Source of the DNA: JAAYBQ01 sp035403465
Lineage (GTDB): Bacteria; Spirochaetota; UBA4802; UBA5550
DNA: 64,000 nucleotides
Assembly (NCBI GenBank): GCA_035403465.1
Contig: DAONFG010000007.1
Location: forward strand, 1-64,000
Direction of reading: 5' to 3'
The position numbers and the translations under genes were made by a program. Positions within the stretch are counted from its first letter, which is position 1. Each line of letters opens with the position of its first letter. A model generated the notes under the pieces. That model was not told where the DNA came from and searched no databases. It worked only from the letters and a program-made list of their open reading frames with translations. This document shows, one piece after another, positions 1 through 8,315 of the stretch.

Positions 1-33
1 GTCCGCTACTCTATCCAGCTGAGCCACGGACGC
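1..33 (-). tRNA. partial tRNA, probably tRNA-Arg (5' half only)
   Basis: Read on the minus strand this is a 7-nt acceptor strand (GCGTCCG), T8-G9, a D stem GCTC pairing with GAGT, a standard D loop with GGATA and the 5' side of an anticodon stem (GCGGA). The window edge cuts the gene just before the anticodon, so the isotype cannot be read. The acceptor and D-arm resemble bacterial tRNA-Arg genes, which is a family resemblance and not proof. Confidence 0.7.
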
Positions 34-46
34 AATGTTTAAAAAT

Positions 47-472
47 TTATAGTGCTGTAAGCCTTGAAGTGTACTTCCCTATATAAGGATACTCCTTCTT
101 TTCACCCTTTCGCATCATGAGTGTGCCCATGACACAGAGAGCAATATATACAATGTAATGAACGTAAATCAGCATTACAAGGATAAACCTTAAAATATCC
201 ATCCACGATGGGAGGAATATATGCGCAAGGAAGTAGAGCAGGAAACACGCAGCTATCATGTAGGCTGCAAGCACGAACGCCTGCTTCCCGTGGAACATGT
301 AAAACTCATCATCCTTCTTTATACTCATTGGAATGAACCAGCCGATAAACGGAAAATATGTCAGTTTAAGCGGATCAAAATTCCTGATATAATCTTCTGC
401 ATACCTGAAATAATCTGCTGCACGGGATTTAAGTTTAAGAAGGGATTCTTTGTTAATTTTTACAGGTTTCAT
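47..472 (-). CDS. small membrane protein, DUF4870/Tic20-like
   Basis: A 141-residue protein. About 50 N-terminal residues are charged. A stretch around residues 40-62 contains 'FPFIGWFIP' and later 'HGKQA', and two or three strongly hydrophobic segments follow. An aromatic-Pro-aromatic-Gly-Trp motif followed by His-x-x-Gln-Ala before the first long helix is the pattern of DUF4870/Tic20-like proteins, which are inner-membrane proteins of unclear function. The reading frame stays open upstream to position 709, but that extension runs through two tRNA-Ser genes. The ATG at 470-472 is therefore the sensible start. Function is not predicted. Confidence 0.7.
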   Translation of the reverse strand: MKPVKINKESLLKLKSRAADYFRYAEDYIRNFDPLKLTYFPFIGWFIPMSIKKDDEFYMFHGKQAFVLAAYMIAACFLLYFLAHIFLPSWMDILRFILVMLIYVHYIVYIALCVMGTLMMRKGEKKEYPYIGKYTSRLTAL

Positions 473-483
473 AATAATCCATT

Positions 484-570
484 CGGAGAAGGGGGGATTC
501 GAACCCCCGGCACCAATATTGGTGCAATTGCTTAGCAGGCAACCCCCTTCGGCCACTCGGGCACCTCTCC
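484..570 (-). tRNA. tRNA-Ser(GCU)
   Basis: Acceptor strands GGAGAGG and CTTCTCC pair with one G-U. The anticodon arm is GTTGC, loop CTGCTAA, GCAAT, giving anticodon GCU (serine AGC/AGU). A long variable arm built on CACCAATATTGGTG marks a class II tRNA. The T arm GGGGGTTCGAATCCCCC is perfect. The discriminator base is G and no CCA is encoded. Confidence 0.97.
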
Positions 571-595
571 GGCTAAAAGCGTTTGTAAAAAAAAT

Positions 596-679
596 CGGAG
601 AGTAAGGGATTCGAACCCCTGGGGCTGTTAACCCAACGGTTTTCAAGACCGCCTCCATCGACCACTCGGACAACTCTCC
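596..679 (-). tRNA. tRNA-Ser(UGA)
   Basis: Acceptor strands GGAGAGT and ACTCTCC pair fully. The anticodon loop CTTGAAA gives anticodon UGA (serine UCN). A long variable arm (around TTGGGTTAACAGCCCCA) and a T arm with GGTTCGAATCC are present. Discriminator G; CCA is not encoded. It lies 25 nt upstream, in transcription order, of tRNA-Ser(GCU), so the two are probably cotranscribed. Confidence 0.97.
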
Positions 680-871
680 GGGAGCAAATCTATTAAAAAC
701 AGGTCTCATGTCAAATAAAAATTTTTAAGGGGGATTAAATTGTGGCATAAAAACGCAACAGGTTCGCAGCCAGGAGCATATTTACACATGAAGAGTAAAA
801 TATAAACAAAATGACACTATAACAGTAGATATGCTCCGGGTGTCAATTACGGGGGGAAAGGCCCCTTGCCC

Positions 872-1729
872 CTACACTATCTGTGTCCCTACACCCTTAT
901 CAGTGAAGATCTCAAGCAGGACCGCATGCTCAACCCTGCCGTCGATAATATGGGTCTTCTTCACACCGGACCCGATAGCCTCAACACAGCAGTTAACCTT
1001 GGGAATCATACCCCCCTTGATCTCTCCGGATCTGATCAGTTCCGGAATATCCACGGCCTTGATAGACGACGCAAGTTCTCCCTTTATCATAACGCCCTGG
1101 ATATCTGTCAGGAGTATCAGTTTCTCAGCCTTCAGCGCCTCTGCAATCTTCCCTGCAGCGATGTCCGCGTTGATATTATATGTTACCCCGTTTACATCCG
1201 ATCCGATCGGGGCAATTACAGGTATGAATTTGTCCTTCTCAAGGATTCTTATAATTTCAGGATTCACACTCTCCACGGCACCAACAAGCCCTATGTCCAC
1301 TTTGGCGCCCTTATCATCATGGAACAGCTTGCATGCAGTGATAAGCCCGGCGTCCTTGCCCGAGATCCCGACGGCCTTGCCTCCCGCGATGTGTATGTTG
1401 TTCACGATCTCCTTGTTCACCTTGCCCGTAAGGACCATCTCGACGATCTCCATGGTCGCAGTGTCGGTAACGCGCAGCCCGTCAACAAACTCGCTCTTGA
1501 TTCCCAGCTGTTCAAGCAGGGTGCCGATCTGCGGGCCGCCTCCGTGGACCACAACAGGATTTATGCCAACGAGCTTCAGGAGCGCCATGTCCTTTGCGAA
1601 CGAAAGCCGCAGCGCCTCATCGGTCATGGCGTGCCCGCCGTATTTTATGACAACTGTCTTGCCGCTGAACTCCTTGATATAAGGGAACGACTCAATCAGC
1701 GTATTTATTTTTTCAATGGATTTCTGCAT
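872..1729 (-). CDS. argB: acetylglutamate kinase ArgB
   Basis: A 285-residue protein, full length for the family. It phosphorylates N-acetyl-L-glutamate with ATP, the second step of arginine synthesis, in the cytosol. Visible signatures are 'KYGGHAM' near residue 29, 'VHGGGPQI' near 61, 'FVDGLRVTD' near 81 and 'IKGGMIPK' in the C-terminal third, ending in 'DKGVGTQI'. The roughly 25-residue N-terminal extension before the first beta strand matches the helix that makes hexameric, arginine-inhibited enzymes, so feedback inhibition is likely (inference). The ATG is preceded by GGAGAAG. No other arginine gene is adjacent. Confidence 0.97.
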   Translation of the reverse strand: MQKSIEKINTLIESFPYIKEFSGKTVVIKYGGHAMTDEALRLSFAKDMALLKLVGINPVVVHGGGPQIGTLLEQLGIKSEFVDGLRVTDTATMEIVEMVLTGKVNKEIVNNIHIAGGKAVGISGKDAGLITACKLFHDDKGAKVDIGLVGAVESVNPEIIRILEKDKFIPVIAPIGSDVNGVTYNINADIAAGKIAEALKAEKLILLTDIQGVMIKGELASSIKAVDIPELIRSGEIKGGMIPKVNCCVEAIGSGVKKTHIIDGRVEHAVLLEIFTDKGVGTQIV

Positions 1730-1956
1730 TGGCTTCTCCGTTCAGGGAATAGTTACAATGAACAGATTTCTATTCAGGGTACAAGTATTTTTTTAAATCC
1801 GGCTGAAGGAGGCGGGCTGCATTTATAATTAATCTGTTTACATTTTCTTTACCACAATGCCATTTAGTTTTGTTATCTTTATTATAAGAGAACCTCTATA
1901 AATTACAATTTAGAGGTGTTCATAAACATATTCCCGGAAACAACAGGAACTGGAAG

Positions 1957-3333
1957 ATGATTACATTCAGCGGATACGAAAAAGTTATAGAAAAAGTTTA
2001 CGATCACAAACAGGAGCATGTCTTTGAATACTGGGAACAACTCCTTGATGTAGAGAGAAAGGAACTGCTTGATGATCTTGCAGAGATCGATTTTGACCTG
2101 CTGAAACAGATTTATTCGCACACGCACGACGGCCGCATCACTGAATTCCAGCCCGCACCATACATAACGCTGCCGTCAACTGATGCAGAACGTAAAAAAT
2201 TCATGCAGGCGCATGAAGCAGGTGAAGCCCATATTCGAGAAGGTAAGGTTGCCGCGTTCCTCGTGGCAGGTGGCCAGGGATCACGTCTTGGATATGACGG
2301 ACCAAAGGGTAAGTTTCCCGTGGGCCCGGTTTCCGGTAAGACACTCTTTCACTTCCATGCCGAAAAGATAGCCTCATCGCAGGACAAGTATGGGGTGGTG
2401 ATCCCGTTCTTCATAATGACATCGCGCGACAACCACCAGGAGACCGAAACCTTTTTCCGTGAACAGGACTACTTCGGACTCAGCCCTGTCAACGTGCATT
2501 TCTTCACGCAGAACATGATCCCCTCGCTTGACCTGAAGGGAAAACTTATACTCTCAGAAACTAACCGCATATTCATGAACCCGGACGGACACGGCGGCAG
2601 CCTTACAGCGCTCCGCACGTCGGGTGCGCTTAATAAGATGCAGCAGAATGGTATTGAGACAGTATCCTATTTTCAGGTGGACAATCCGCTGGTCAAGATA
2701 ATCGATCCCCTGTTCATCGGATTTCATGTTCTCGAATCTTCAGAGATTTCCAGTAAAGCTCTCAAGAAAGCGAGCGCAAATGAAAAGACAGGCGTATTCG
2801 TTGCATTCGGCAGCGGCAAGACCGGGATAGTTGAATACTCGGACCTTACCGAAGAGCAGTCGCGCATGAAGGGCGCAGACGGAGAGCTCATCTTCTCAGC
2901 CGCGAATCCTGCGATACACCTATTCAGCCTGAAGTTCATTGAAAGCATCACCGGCGAACAGGGACCGTCGCTCCCCTACCATACTGCAAAGAAAAAAATA
3001 CCTGCAGTGGTCAACGGCGCACCGCAGGAAATCAGCGGGTACAAGTACGAAAAATTTGTATTTGACGCACTCCCGCTTTCATTAAAAAATGTAATCCTTG
3101 AAACACCAAGGGAAGAGGAATTCGCGCCGGTCAAAAACGCTGCGGGTACAGATTCTGTTGAGACGGCCCATGAACTGATGGAGAAGCTGTACAGGAACTG
3201 GATAATATCGCGCGGAATAAAAATACCTCCATCTGTAAGGGTGATCGAAATCTCACCGCGCTTTGCACTCTGCGCAGAGGACATCCCGGCAGACCTTGAA
3301 ATCCCCTCAATGGAAAAGGTGTATCTGGAATAA
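1957..3333 (+). CDS. UDPGP-family (UAP1-like) UTP-sugar-1-phosphate nucleotidyltransferase
   Basis: A 458-residue protein of the UDPGP family, which makes UDP-GlcNAc, UDP-GalNAc or UDP-Glc from UTP and the sugar 1-phosphate. The nucleotide-binding signature 'LVAGGQGSRLG' with 'GPKGKFPVG' is at residues 102-123. 'NPDGHGGSLTAL' near 210-220 is the sugar/uridine loop, and 'YFQVDNPL' near 240 resembles the metal-binding strand of UAP1. This is the eukaryotic-type fold, not GlmU or GalU. The product is probably UDP-N-acetylhexosamine, but UDP-glucose cannot be excluded from sequence. mntP follows 18 nt downstream; the family enzymes use Mg2+ or Mn2+, so the pairing could be functional or accidental. 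Confidence 0.88.
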   Translation: MITFSGYEKVIEKVYDHKQEHVFEYWEQLLDVERKELLDDLAEIDFDLLKQIYSHTHDGRITEFQPAPYITLPSTDAERKKFMQAHEAGEAHIREGKVAAFLVAGGQGSRLGYDGPKGKFPVGPVSGKTLFHFHAEKIASSQDKYGVVIPFFIMTSRDNHQETETFFREQDYFGLSPVNVHFFTQNMIPSLDLKGKLILSETNRIFMNPDGHGGSLTALRTSGALNKMQQNGIETVSYFQVDNPLVKIIDPLFIGFHVLESSEISSKALKKASANEKTGVFVAFGSGKTGIVEYSDLTEEQSRMKGADGELIFSAANPAIHLFSLKFIESITGEQGPSLPYHTAKKKIPAVVNGAPQEISGYKYEKFVFDALPLSLKNVILETPREEEFAPVKNAAGTDSVETAHELMEKLYRNWIISRGIKIPPSVRVIEISPRFALCAEDIPADLEIPSMEKVYLE

Positions 3334-3351
3334 CTGCACTGGGGCAACCTG

Positions 3352-3918
3352 ATGTCATACACTGTAATTTTCGGCATTGCGCTGGCGCTTGCCATGGACG
3401 CATTTGCCGTATCCATATCCTACGGCTGCTCGCCGGTAAAAATGTCTTTTAAAAACACATTCACGATTGCCTTCTTTTTCGGCGCGTTCCAGGCCTTCAT
3501 GCCTGTGATCGGATGGTTTTCAGGAAGATTGTTCGATCAGTTGATTAAGTCCTGGGACCACTGGATCGCCTTTTCACTGCTGGCGGTAATAGGTTTACGC
3601 ATGGTCATCGAAGGGATAAAGGATAACGACGGCGCTGATTCATGCGAAGTGCAGAAAGACCTGGGATACAGGAAACTGCTTGTACTTTCAGTCGCAACAA
3701 GTATTGACGCGCTGGCAGTAGGCCTGAGCCTCTCCCTGCTCAATTACGCAATAATTGTTCCCGCTGCAATAATCGGCGCTGTTACATTTACAACCAGTTT
3801 TATCGGAGTACGCATGGGGTGCAGGCTGCAGCACATCCTGGGCCGCAGGGTGGAAATCCTTGGCGGAGCAATCCTTATCTTTATAGGTATCAAGATACTT
3901 GTTGAGCACCTGGGCTGA
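3352..3918 (+). CDS. mntP: manganese efflux pump MntP
   Basis: A 188-residue inner-membrane protein with six predicted helices in two repeats. Each repeat starts with a conserved acidic helix: 'AMDAFAVSISYG' near residue 14 and 'SIDALAVGLS' near 118. These aspartates are known to be needed for Mn2+ export in MntP. Length and motif order fit the family well. It sits 18 nt after the UDPGP gene and probably shares its transcript. No yybP-ykoY-type riboswitch is apparent upstream, because the preceding gene is directly adjacent. Confidence 0.93.
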   Translation: MSYTVIFGIALALAMDAFAVSISYGCSPVKMSFKNTFTIAFFFGAFQAFMPVIGWFSGRLFDQLIKSWDHWIAFSLLAVIGLRMVIEGIKDNDGADSCEVQKDLGYRKLLVLSVATSIDALAVGLSLSLLNYAIIVPAAIIGAVTFTTSFIGVRMGCRLQHILGRRVEILGGAILIFIGIKILVEHLG

Positions 3919-3927
3919 CAGCTGCAG

Positions 3928-4731
3928 TCATTCATACCTGAACAGCGGCAGAATCCCCTTAACCCTGTCCATAAATGAAATCCCTTTAACCGGAATTCTA
4001 TTATCAGGGGGGATCGGATCTTTTCTTATATGCAGGTGTGCGGGATAGAGGTACCTGAAATCCACCTGCATGAGCTTCTTCGCTGATTCAACCTGCTGTT
4101 TCCTGTCCGAAAAAACCGAAAGTATACCTACAGTATTATCGTTGATCAACGCAAGCCCGCTGCCGCTGAAGAGCGATCCGGTACTCCTGTGATAAAACGC
4201 GATATTCCCCGGAGTATGACCCGGTACATGAATAAATTCCAAACCCCAGGGCTTAAGCGGATTGTCTGTGCCGTGTTCATCAAGTTCGACAAAATCGCAC
4301 TTGCCAGCTGCGGGAGTTTTACCAGGTGAATGATGCATTGGTATCCTGAGAAACGGGTGGAAACAGATGAACGCAGACTTCCCTCCAGGGTAATAAATAC
4401 TGTCATCTTTGTGGATGAACACCTTAATCCCCGATGCGCCTTCTGATGCGGCGATTGAAAGTAGTTCGGACACACCGCCAGTGTGGTCATTGTGCCAGTG
4501 GCTCAGAGCAATCCCTTTAATATCACGCGGGTTCAGTCCTGCATCCTTAATTGCGTCAGCAATGATTCTGCCGCTGCCGCTGCAGCCGGTATCGATGATC
4601 AAAATGCCGTTCTCCGCCGAGGTGTTGAGTATAAATACATTTGAACATAAAAATGATACACCGCAGAGCCACTTTACCCTGACAGAGTAAATCCCTGCAG
4701 ATGGATTCAATGTTTCCACGCAATGTTTCAT
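3928..4731 (-). CDS. MBL-fold metallo-hydrolase
   Basis: A 267-residue cytosolic metallo-beta-lactamase-fold protein. The HxHxDH metal motif is complete at residues 78-83 (HWHNDH). A later 'VPGHTPGNIAFY' supplies the next metal histidine and 'YPAHLH' near the C-terminus supplies the last. No signal peptide is seen. Substrate is not predictable; the fold covers glyoxalases, lactonases, RNases and others. It converges on mntP with a 9-nt gap and is preceded by an AT-rich divergent promoter region shared with the PAP2 gene. Confidence 0.85.
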   Translation of the reverse strand: MKHCVETLNPSAGIYSVRVKWLCGVSFLCSNVFILNTSAENGILIIDTGCSGSGRIIADAIKDAGLNPRDIKGIALSHWHNDHTGGVSELLSIAASEGASGIKVFIHKDDSIYYPGGKSAFICFHPFLRIPMHHSPGKTPAAGKCDFVELDEHGTDNPLKPWGLEFIHVPGHTPGNIAFYHRSTGSLFSGSGLALINDNTVGILSVFSDRKQQVESAKKLMQVDFRYLYPAHLHIRKDPIPPDNRIPVKGISFMDRVKGILPLFRYE

Positions 4732-4892
4732 GCTTTGGCATCCTTATTTAAAATTGTGAAACAATCATTAAAACTAAGTTTTTATGCTCTATGGTTATAC
4801 TGCTGAATATAACCATAAAAATAAGTCCTGACTAATATACAAGTTAATATAAAATAATAATTTTTTTGAAACTCAGTCGGGTTTATTTTTTA

Positions 4893-4921
4893 TTGACACT
4901 TCCGCCATGAATTTAATTATG
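4893..4921 (+). promoter_or_regulatory. putative sigma70-type promoter for the PAP2 gene
   Basis: A perfect TTGACA (4893-4898) is followed after 17 nt by ATTATG, 55 nt upstream of the PAP2 start. The -10 element is a weak match, so this rests mostly on the -35 box and spacing. Confidence 0.35.
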
Positions 4922-4976
4922 ACGCATTGAAAATACTCTTATATGTGAAATTACTGAATAGGATTAACTGTTAAAT

Positions 4977-5561
4977 ATGATAAACAATTCTCGACAGATG
5001 CTGATTCTTGGCCGCAGGTTCAGGCATTTTGAAATAAATCTCTTCAAGTTTATCAACAATAAAATGCACTGTTCTTTTCTTAATATCTTCATGAAAACCA
5101 TGAGTTGTGCGGGCTCCGCTTTTTCTGCTGTAATAATTCTGTTTTTTATCCTGATCCAGAGTAATCCGGGCGGCTTCCCGCTGTTTTTTTACCTTTCAGG
5201 ATCGCTTTTAATAGGCCAGTTATTTGTACACCCTGTTAAATGGATGGTTAACCGGCCAAGGCCTTGTCTTGCTTTAACCGGGGCCAGGGTATTCCGGGCA
5301 TTAAATAACAATAATTCATTCCCTTCTGGTCACACCTGCGCGGCAATCACTATGGCCTTTGTTTTAGCACAAACTTTTCCCCATGCAGCTTTACTGTTGT
5401 TTATCCTGGCCGTGATGGTAGGCATCAGCCGGATTTACCTTGGTGTTCATTATCCCACTGATGTTCTTGCCGGTGCAGCAATAGGCTATTTTTCCTTCAC
5501 CATTGCACCTTATGTCTATATGCCGGTAATCGCCTTCATAAGCTCACAGAACCCGGTATAA
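4977..5561 (+). CDS. PAP2-family membrane phosphatase
   Basis: A 194-residue inner-membrane protein carrying all three phosphatase motifs: K88-x4-RP (KWMVNRP), PSGH at 116-119 and SR-x5-H-x3-D at 151-162. It has five to six hydrophobic helices. Family members dephosphorylate undecaprenyl diphosphate, phosphatidate or phosphatidylglycerophosphate. Which lipid is used here cannot be told. It is monocistronic: divergent from the MBL gene and followed by a strong terminator at 5584. Confidence 0.9.
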   Translation: MINNSRQMLILGRRFRHFEINLFKFINNKMHCSFLNIFMKTMSCAGSAFSAVIILFFILIQSNPGGFPLFFYLSGSLLIGQLFVHPVKWMVNRPRPCLALTGARVFRALNNNNSFPSGHTCAAITMAFVLAQTFPHAALLLFILAVMVGISRIYLGVHYPTDVLAGAAIGYFSFTIAPYVYMPVIAFISSQNPV

Positions 5562-5583
5562 TTTAACGAAGTATATATGACAT

Positions 5584-5613
5584 AAAAAGCCGGTTTTTAA
5601 AACCGGCTTTTTG
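5584..5613 (+). terminator. rho-independent terminator after PAP2 gene
   Basis: AAAAAGCCGGTTTT and AAAACCGGCTTTTT form a long stem with a tiny loop, ending in a T run. It lies 22 nt after the PAP2 stop codon. Confidence 0.92.
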
Positions 5614-5743
5614 TTTCATGCTGTCTGTAATAGTCTTGTTGTCTTTCTCATCTTTTTAACCGGGGTCAGGGACGATGCCCCTGAAAAAGCCCCGCAGAGT
5701 CTCTCTGTCGTTGCAAAACGGAGTTTTGCAACCAGTCTAATAT

Positions 5744-6271
5744 TTATTTGTCCCAGTTATGGCTGGGCAGGTTTCCGTCTTTCTGGAACTGCTCGAATTT
5801 TTTGTCAAGGTCACTGATTGATTCAGTGATAACCTTTTTCAAAAGTTCCGCAAAATCCCCGGCCTTGCTGAAGCTGTCATCTGAACCTGTCTGCTTAAAG
5901 CTGTTTTTGTAGATCAGCTTGTTTTCAGGTATCTGCTTTATGGTCACATTCATGGCAATTCCGGGCCTGCCGTCCTTTTTAAAATCCGTAAAATCAACCA
6001 CTATAGATATATCCGCTCTGGTCGGAGACTTTTTATCGACATTGGTAAAAAGATTTGAACCCTCGAGGTCCTTGATATAAATGTCAAGAATATCCTCTTT
6101 AAGTTTGACATTGCTGGATTCATATTTACCTGTAACAACCGCGTTTACCGGATACTTGCTTTTATTGTGTGATGCGGGATTATAAACATACGAATCCTTT
6201 ACTGTAATCTGCGATGCACATCCTGCCGTTAGTATTACGAGTGCTGATACAGCAATAAAAACTTTACGCAT
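5744..6271 (-). CDS. hypothetical lipoprotein
   Basis: A 175-residue protein with a signal peptide and the lipobox LTAGC (Cys18), so it should be a lipid-anchored envelope protein. The mature part starts 'ASQITVKDSYVYNP' and has alternating beta-strand character with 'SIVVDFTDF' and 'AMNVTIKQI'. This is reminiscent of small outer-membrane lipoproteins of the LptE/CsgG-accessory type, but no family can be named. It is followed (minus strand) by no obvious partner and sits alone. Start codon ATG preceded by GGAGGAACGAA. Confidence 0.8.
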   Translation of the reverse strand: MRKVFIAVSALVILTAGCASQITVKDSYVYNPASHNKSKYPVNAVVTGKYESSNVKLKEDILDIYIKDLEGSNLFTNVDKKSPTRADISIVVDFTDFKKDGRPGIAMNVTIKQIPENKLIYKNSFKQTGSDDSFSKAGDFAELLKKVITESISDLDKKFEQFQKDGNLPSHNWDK

Positions 6272-6389
6272 TTCGTTCCTCCGGAAATTTATTTACACCG
6301 GCCTGACTGACGCCGGAGTTTATATCTGATATTATACAGATAACAGAGCCATTGTCAAGCGAAAAGAGGTGTATTCACCGCTGCCTTGC

Positions 6390-8036
6390 TCAGAGCATTT
6401 TAATTATATCTGAGATATACGGCATCAGCTGTTTCTTTCTCGACAGTACATCTTTCAGAAAGTAGATACCATCAGCCTGTTTGGGGTATTCAATTCTCCC
6501 GGAAAAGTCCTCACTCCCCCTGACAAAAAAGTAGCTGCTGAGCCTGTTAAGGTCGGTCACCAGGAGTGAACTGAAAAGCATACCGTGCTGGTGAGCCAGT
6601 TCTTCAAGATGCCTGAGAATTTCTTCCGACCTGTTCATGATTTCATCCGGGTCATTTACCTCGACCTGGCTTACACAGAATTTACAGCCCGCTTCGTTGT
6701 ACTCCTTCATGTCCATGGACACAATCTCCTCAACGGGCTTGCTGCTGATAACGGAAGCCGCAGCAACCATGTCTGCCCCGAACTGTTCAACCGTGAGGCC
6801 CGTAATATGCGAAAGGTACTCAGCGGTGTCAATGTCAGACTGGGTCGTTGTTGCAGACCGGAGTATGAGTGTATCCGAAAGTATGCCGGCAAGCAATATC
6901 GCCGCGATCTCCTTGCGTACCGGAATCCTGTGGTCCCTGTACAGCCCCGCGATAATTGTCGAGGTGGAACCCACAGGCCTGTTTATAAAAGTGATCGGGT
7001 ACGTCGTGGCCGGGTTACCCAGCCTGTGGTGATCTATAATTTCCAGTATCTTTACATGCTTTGCACCCTCAACCGCCTGTGTAAGTTCATTATGGTCAAC
7101 AAGGATGAGGCCTGTATTGGGTTCCTTCATCAGGTCCCCATGAGTCAATACGCCTGCAACATTCATCCGGTCATCAACAACAGGGAGCGACTTTGACACC
7201 GAATCGGAAAACTTGCCGCTTATGTTTTTTATGTAGTCATCAGCATTAAGGGGTTTCAGAGTGGTGTCACCGGCATAACGCACAGGGGTGGAATGGAGCG
7301 CCAGCCATGAAGCGCTTGCAGTATGGAATGGCGTCATGAGAACAGTAACGTTATTATCCTCCGCAAGCCTCTTTATCTCTTTTGTTATGATTGTACCAGC
7401 GGCAACTACAAGCAGCCTTATTTTTTTCTTAATTACATATTCCTGGATATCGAGCCTGTCACCCACAATCACTATCGAGTTGTCTGCCGGCATGATGTCG
7501 ATGAACCCGCTTAAGGTTTCCACTTCAGACGCAGCAGCGATTACCTGCGCGCTGAAGAGTTCGTTCATGTTCCTCTCGACCACTGGTTCTGCCCGCAGCG
7601 TCCTGATAAGGTGTGCGGCAGAGGTGGAGATAATGCTGTTTTTCTGCGGATCTATTTTTTTCAGCAGGTTCTGGGCAAAAGCGTTAAAATGAAGGGAGGA
7701 AAGATACTTGTTGTTTTCATCAACAACAGGCAGCATCCTGAACCTGTTGCTGGTCAGCACCTGCATGGCTTCCCAGAGCGGGGTGTCATGCGATATAGTT
7801 ACAGGCTCACCGCTCATGTGGTTTTTCACCCTGGGAATTATATCACTTAAAAACTCCGGGTGCGGGATGCCGAACCTGTCCAGGATATACGCTGTCTGAA
7901 TATTTATTTTTCCCGCACGCGCAGGCACGATGTTCGTCTCACCTGCTGCCTTTTTCAGCTCTGCATATGCTATGGCAGATACTATGGAATCCATATCAGG
8001 ATTCTTGTGCCCTATCACATATATTTTTTTCATCAA
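6390..8036 (-). CDS. ppaC: CBS/DRTGG-containing manganese-dependent inorganic pyrophosphatase (family II, DHH)
   Basis: A 548-residue cytosolic enzyme. The DHH catalytic half is split by an insert: 'HKNPDMDS' at residues 10-17, then two CBS domains bracketing a DRTGG domain (about 70-305), then 'VDHNE', 'DHHR' and 'RPVGSTST' of the DHH core, and a C-terminal DHHA2 domain. This is the architecture of nucleotide-regulated CBS-PPases, which hydrolyse PPi with Mn2+ or Co2+. AMP/ADP usually inhibits them, and DRTGG-bearing forms can respond to diadenosine polyphosphates. Regulation here is inferred from architecture only. The gene is monocistronic with a divergent hybrid kinase upstream. Confidence 0.93.
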   Translation of the reverse strand: MMKKIYVIGHKNPDMDSIVSAIAYAELKKAAGETNIVPARAGKINIQTAYILDRFGIPHPEFLSDIIPRVKNHMSGEPVTISHDTPLWEAMQVLTSNRFRMLPVVDENNKYLSSLHFNAFAQNLLKKIDPQKNSIISTSAAHLIRTLRAEPVVERNMNELFSAQVIAAASEVETLSGFIDIMPADNSIVIVGDRLDIQEYVIKKKIRLLVVAAGTIITKEIKRLAEDNNVTVLMTPFHTASASWLALHSTPVRYAGDTTLKPLNADDYIKNISGKFSDSVSKSLPVVDDRMNVAGVLTHGDLMKEPNTGLILVDHNELTQAVEGAKHVKILEIIDHHRLGNPATTYPITFINRPVGSTSTIIAGLYRDHRIPVRKEIAAILLAGILSDTLILRSATTTQSDIDTAEYLSHITGLTVEQFGADMVAAASVISSKPVEEIVSMDMKEYNEAGCKFCVSQVEVNDPDEIMNRSEEILRHLEELAHQHGMLFSSLLVTDLNRLSSYFFVRGSEDFSGRIEYPKQADGIYFLKDVLSRKKQLMPYISDIIKML

Positions 8037-8315
8037 CCCTCCGTCGTACCCGGCCAGATGCTCTCACCCCTAAACCATACTGAGATTAAGCTATTACCGC
8101 AACAATGTTTATTAAAATTACTGATTTAAAAAACTGTTTTTTACACTTTTTTTGAAATATCCCGGGTATGGCAGTAATATAAGATAACAGACCTGATGCA
8201 ATCCGTAAAACAGCTGCCTGCGTGATCAGGTTATTTAATAATATCCAGATGGATGCTCATGATGAAAGAAAATATCATAGACTTCATTACTATTACAGCA
8301 GGGGAATCGGACTGA

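Noticed and set aside
473..709. N-terminal extension of the small membrane protein (minus strand)
   Set aside because: The open frame runs through two tRNA-Ser genes; the real start is the ATG at 472.
831..1828. Long plus-strand frames opposite argB
   Set aside because: They are antisense to a fully recognisable argB and have no ribosome-binding site or family match.
5655..5730. CCGGGGTCAG string shared with 47391 as a transposon end
   Set aside because: Only about ten bases are shared, which is too short to support a mobile element.
6585..7692. Plus-strand frames opposite the pyrophosphatase gene
   Set aside because: Antisense shadows; the minus-strand protein has complete family motifs.
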